Positions 63,192 to 64,000 of a stretch of 64,000 nucleotides of DNA are shown here, piece by piece. Origin of the DNA: Serratia odorifera (lineage in GTDB: Bacteria > Pseudomonadota > Gammaproteobacteria > Enterobacterales > Enterobacteriaceae); NCBI RefSeq assembly GCF_900635445.1, contig NZ_LR134117.1:4898001-4962000 (forward strand). The letters run 5' to 3'. The position numbers and the translations under genes were made by a program. The notes under the pieces are model-generated. The model had not been told where the DNA came from and searched no databases. It was given only the letters and a program-made list of their open reading frames with translations. Position 1 is the first letter of the stretch, and every line of letters starts with the position of its first letter.

Positions 63192-64000
63192 TTATTTGCG
63201 CACTGGCGCATCGCCCGCCACATAGTAATCTGCGCTGCTGCGCTGCAACGCGGCGCGGTTGCGAATACGGTCGGCGATCTTTTCCGCGATCATGATGGTG
63301 GTGGCGTTCAGATTGCCGGTGATGATCTGCGGCATGATCGACGCATCCACAACCCGCAGCCCTTCCATGCCGTGAACCCGACCCTGGCCGTCGACCACCG
63401 CCATGTCATCTTCGCCCATTTTGCACGAACAGGACGGGTGGAAGGCGGTTTCCGCATGTTCGCGGATAAAGGCGTCCAGCTGTTCGTCGCTGGTGACGTC
63501 GGCCCCTGGGCTGATTTCGCGACCACGATAGGGATCCAGCGCCGGTTGCGCCATGATTTCACGCGTAATGCGGATCGCATCGCGGAACTCCTGCCAATCC
63601 TGTTCACTGGACATATAGTTGAACAAAATGCTCGGGTGCTGGCGCGGATCTTTCGACTTCACCTGAACCCGGCCGCGGCTCGGCGAACGCATCGAGCCAA
63701 CGTGTGCCTGAAAACCATGTTCTTTCACCGCATTGCTGCCGTTGTAGTTAATCGCCACCGGCAGGAAATGGTACTGAATGTTCGGCCAGGCGAACTCTTC
63801 GCGGCTGCGGATAAAGCCACCGGCTTCAAACTGGTTGCTGGCACCGACGCCGCTGCCGTTAAACAGCCATTCTGCGCCGATCTTCGGCTGATTGAACCAT
63901 TGCAGCGCCGGATACAGCGACACCGGTTTCTTGCAAGCGTACTGCAAATACATTTCCAGGTGATCCTGCAAGTTTTCACCGACGCCCGGCAGATCGTGCA
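63192..64000 (-). CDS. betA: Choline dehydrogenase BetA (C-terminal part)
   Basis: BetA oxidises choline to betaine aldehyde for osmoprotection. The visible part, about 269 residues, continues past the right edge in frame (HDLPGVGENLQDHLEM at the edge). GMC-oxidoreductase features are HPSCSCKMGEDDMAVVDGQG with the active-site His, and GNLNATTIMIAEKIADRIR with the partner Asn. It ends YYVAGDAPVRK, as in E. coli BetA. The rest of the bet operon is presumably to the right. It converges on the glutamate-synthase-like gene. Confidence 0.93.
   Translation of the reverse strand, partial: HDLPGVGENLQDHLEMYLQYACKKPVSLYPALQWFNQPKIGAEWLFNGSGVGASNQFEAGGFIRSREEFAWPNIQYHFLPVAINYNGSNAVKEHGFQAHVGSMRSPSRGRVQVKSKDPRQHPSILFNYMSSEQDWQEFRDAIRITREIMAQPALDPYRGREISPGADVTSDEQLDAFIREHAETAFHPSCSCKMGEDDMAVVDGQGRVHGMEGLRVVDASIMPQIITGNLNATTIMIAEKIADRIRNRAALQRSSADYYVAGDAPVRK

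Noticed and set aside
1..64000. CRISPR arrays, tRNA genes, insertion sequences or prophage
   Set aside because: No regularly spaced repeats, cloverleaf sequences, transposase or phage proteins were recognised in the window.

Overview
The window looks like chromosomal DNA from a Serratia-like member of the Yersiniaceae/Enterobacterales. Gene order follows the Escherichia coli 45-48 minute region closely: wza, galF, yegH, asmA-dcd-udk, mrp/metG, yohJK-cdd, sanA, mglCAB-galS-yeiB-folE-yeiG. It is followed by the gsiDCBA-iaaA / moeAB / ybiT block, which in E. coli lies elsewhere. The genus is an inference from gene content and protein similarity by eye; no database was searched.

Layout. At 0-3.2 kb are the start of a surface-polysaccharide export cluster (wza, running off the left edge) and a tandem galU-galF pair. 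At 3.8-15.9 kb are a TerC/CBS membrane protein, dcuC, asmA, dcd, udk, a PAP2 phosphatase, mrp, metG and an orphan sugar-binding protein. At 16-22.5 kb are an MFS exporter, yohJK, cdd with a well preserved CRP promoter, maeA and sanA. At 22.5-34 kb are the galactose transport operon with its GalS repressor and operators, yeiB, folE, an MFS gene, a LysR gene and the formaldehyde detoxification pair frmA-fghA. At 34-45 kb are a glutathione/dipeptide ABC importer with isoaspartyl peptidase, a DUF924 gene, moeAB and ybiT. At 45-54 kb is more accessory material: LysR plus a paired DMT transporter, small stress proteins, a P450/monooxygenase pair with a divergent ArsR regulator, GST, mqo, and a MarA/SoxS-type regulator. 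At 54-61 kb is a chaperone-usher fimbrial operon divergent from an EAL phosphodiesterase and a LuxR-type regulator. At 61-64 kb are a glutamate-synthase-like flavoprotein and the end of betA. No tRNA, rRNA, CRISPR array, insertion sequence or prophage was seen.

Sequence quality is a major theme. Thirteen genes carry apparent single-base frameshifts although the protein on both sides stays well conserved, and removing or adding the bases restores normal family lengths. mrp (about 8) and metG (about 13) form a hotspot in which every event is an extra base. metG is normally essential, so most of these are probably base-calling or consensus errors rather than real mutations. I annotate such genes as full-length CDS and give the frameshift positions.

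The most interesting biology is the fimbrial locus. Its divergent neighbour becomes a complete EAL-domain phosphodiesterase only when one C-run frameshift is corrected and an upstream start is used. Next in interest is the small P450/ABM pair with an altered ExxR motif and its own ArsR-type regulator.
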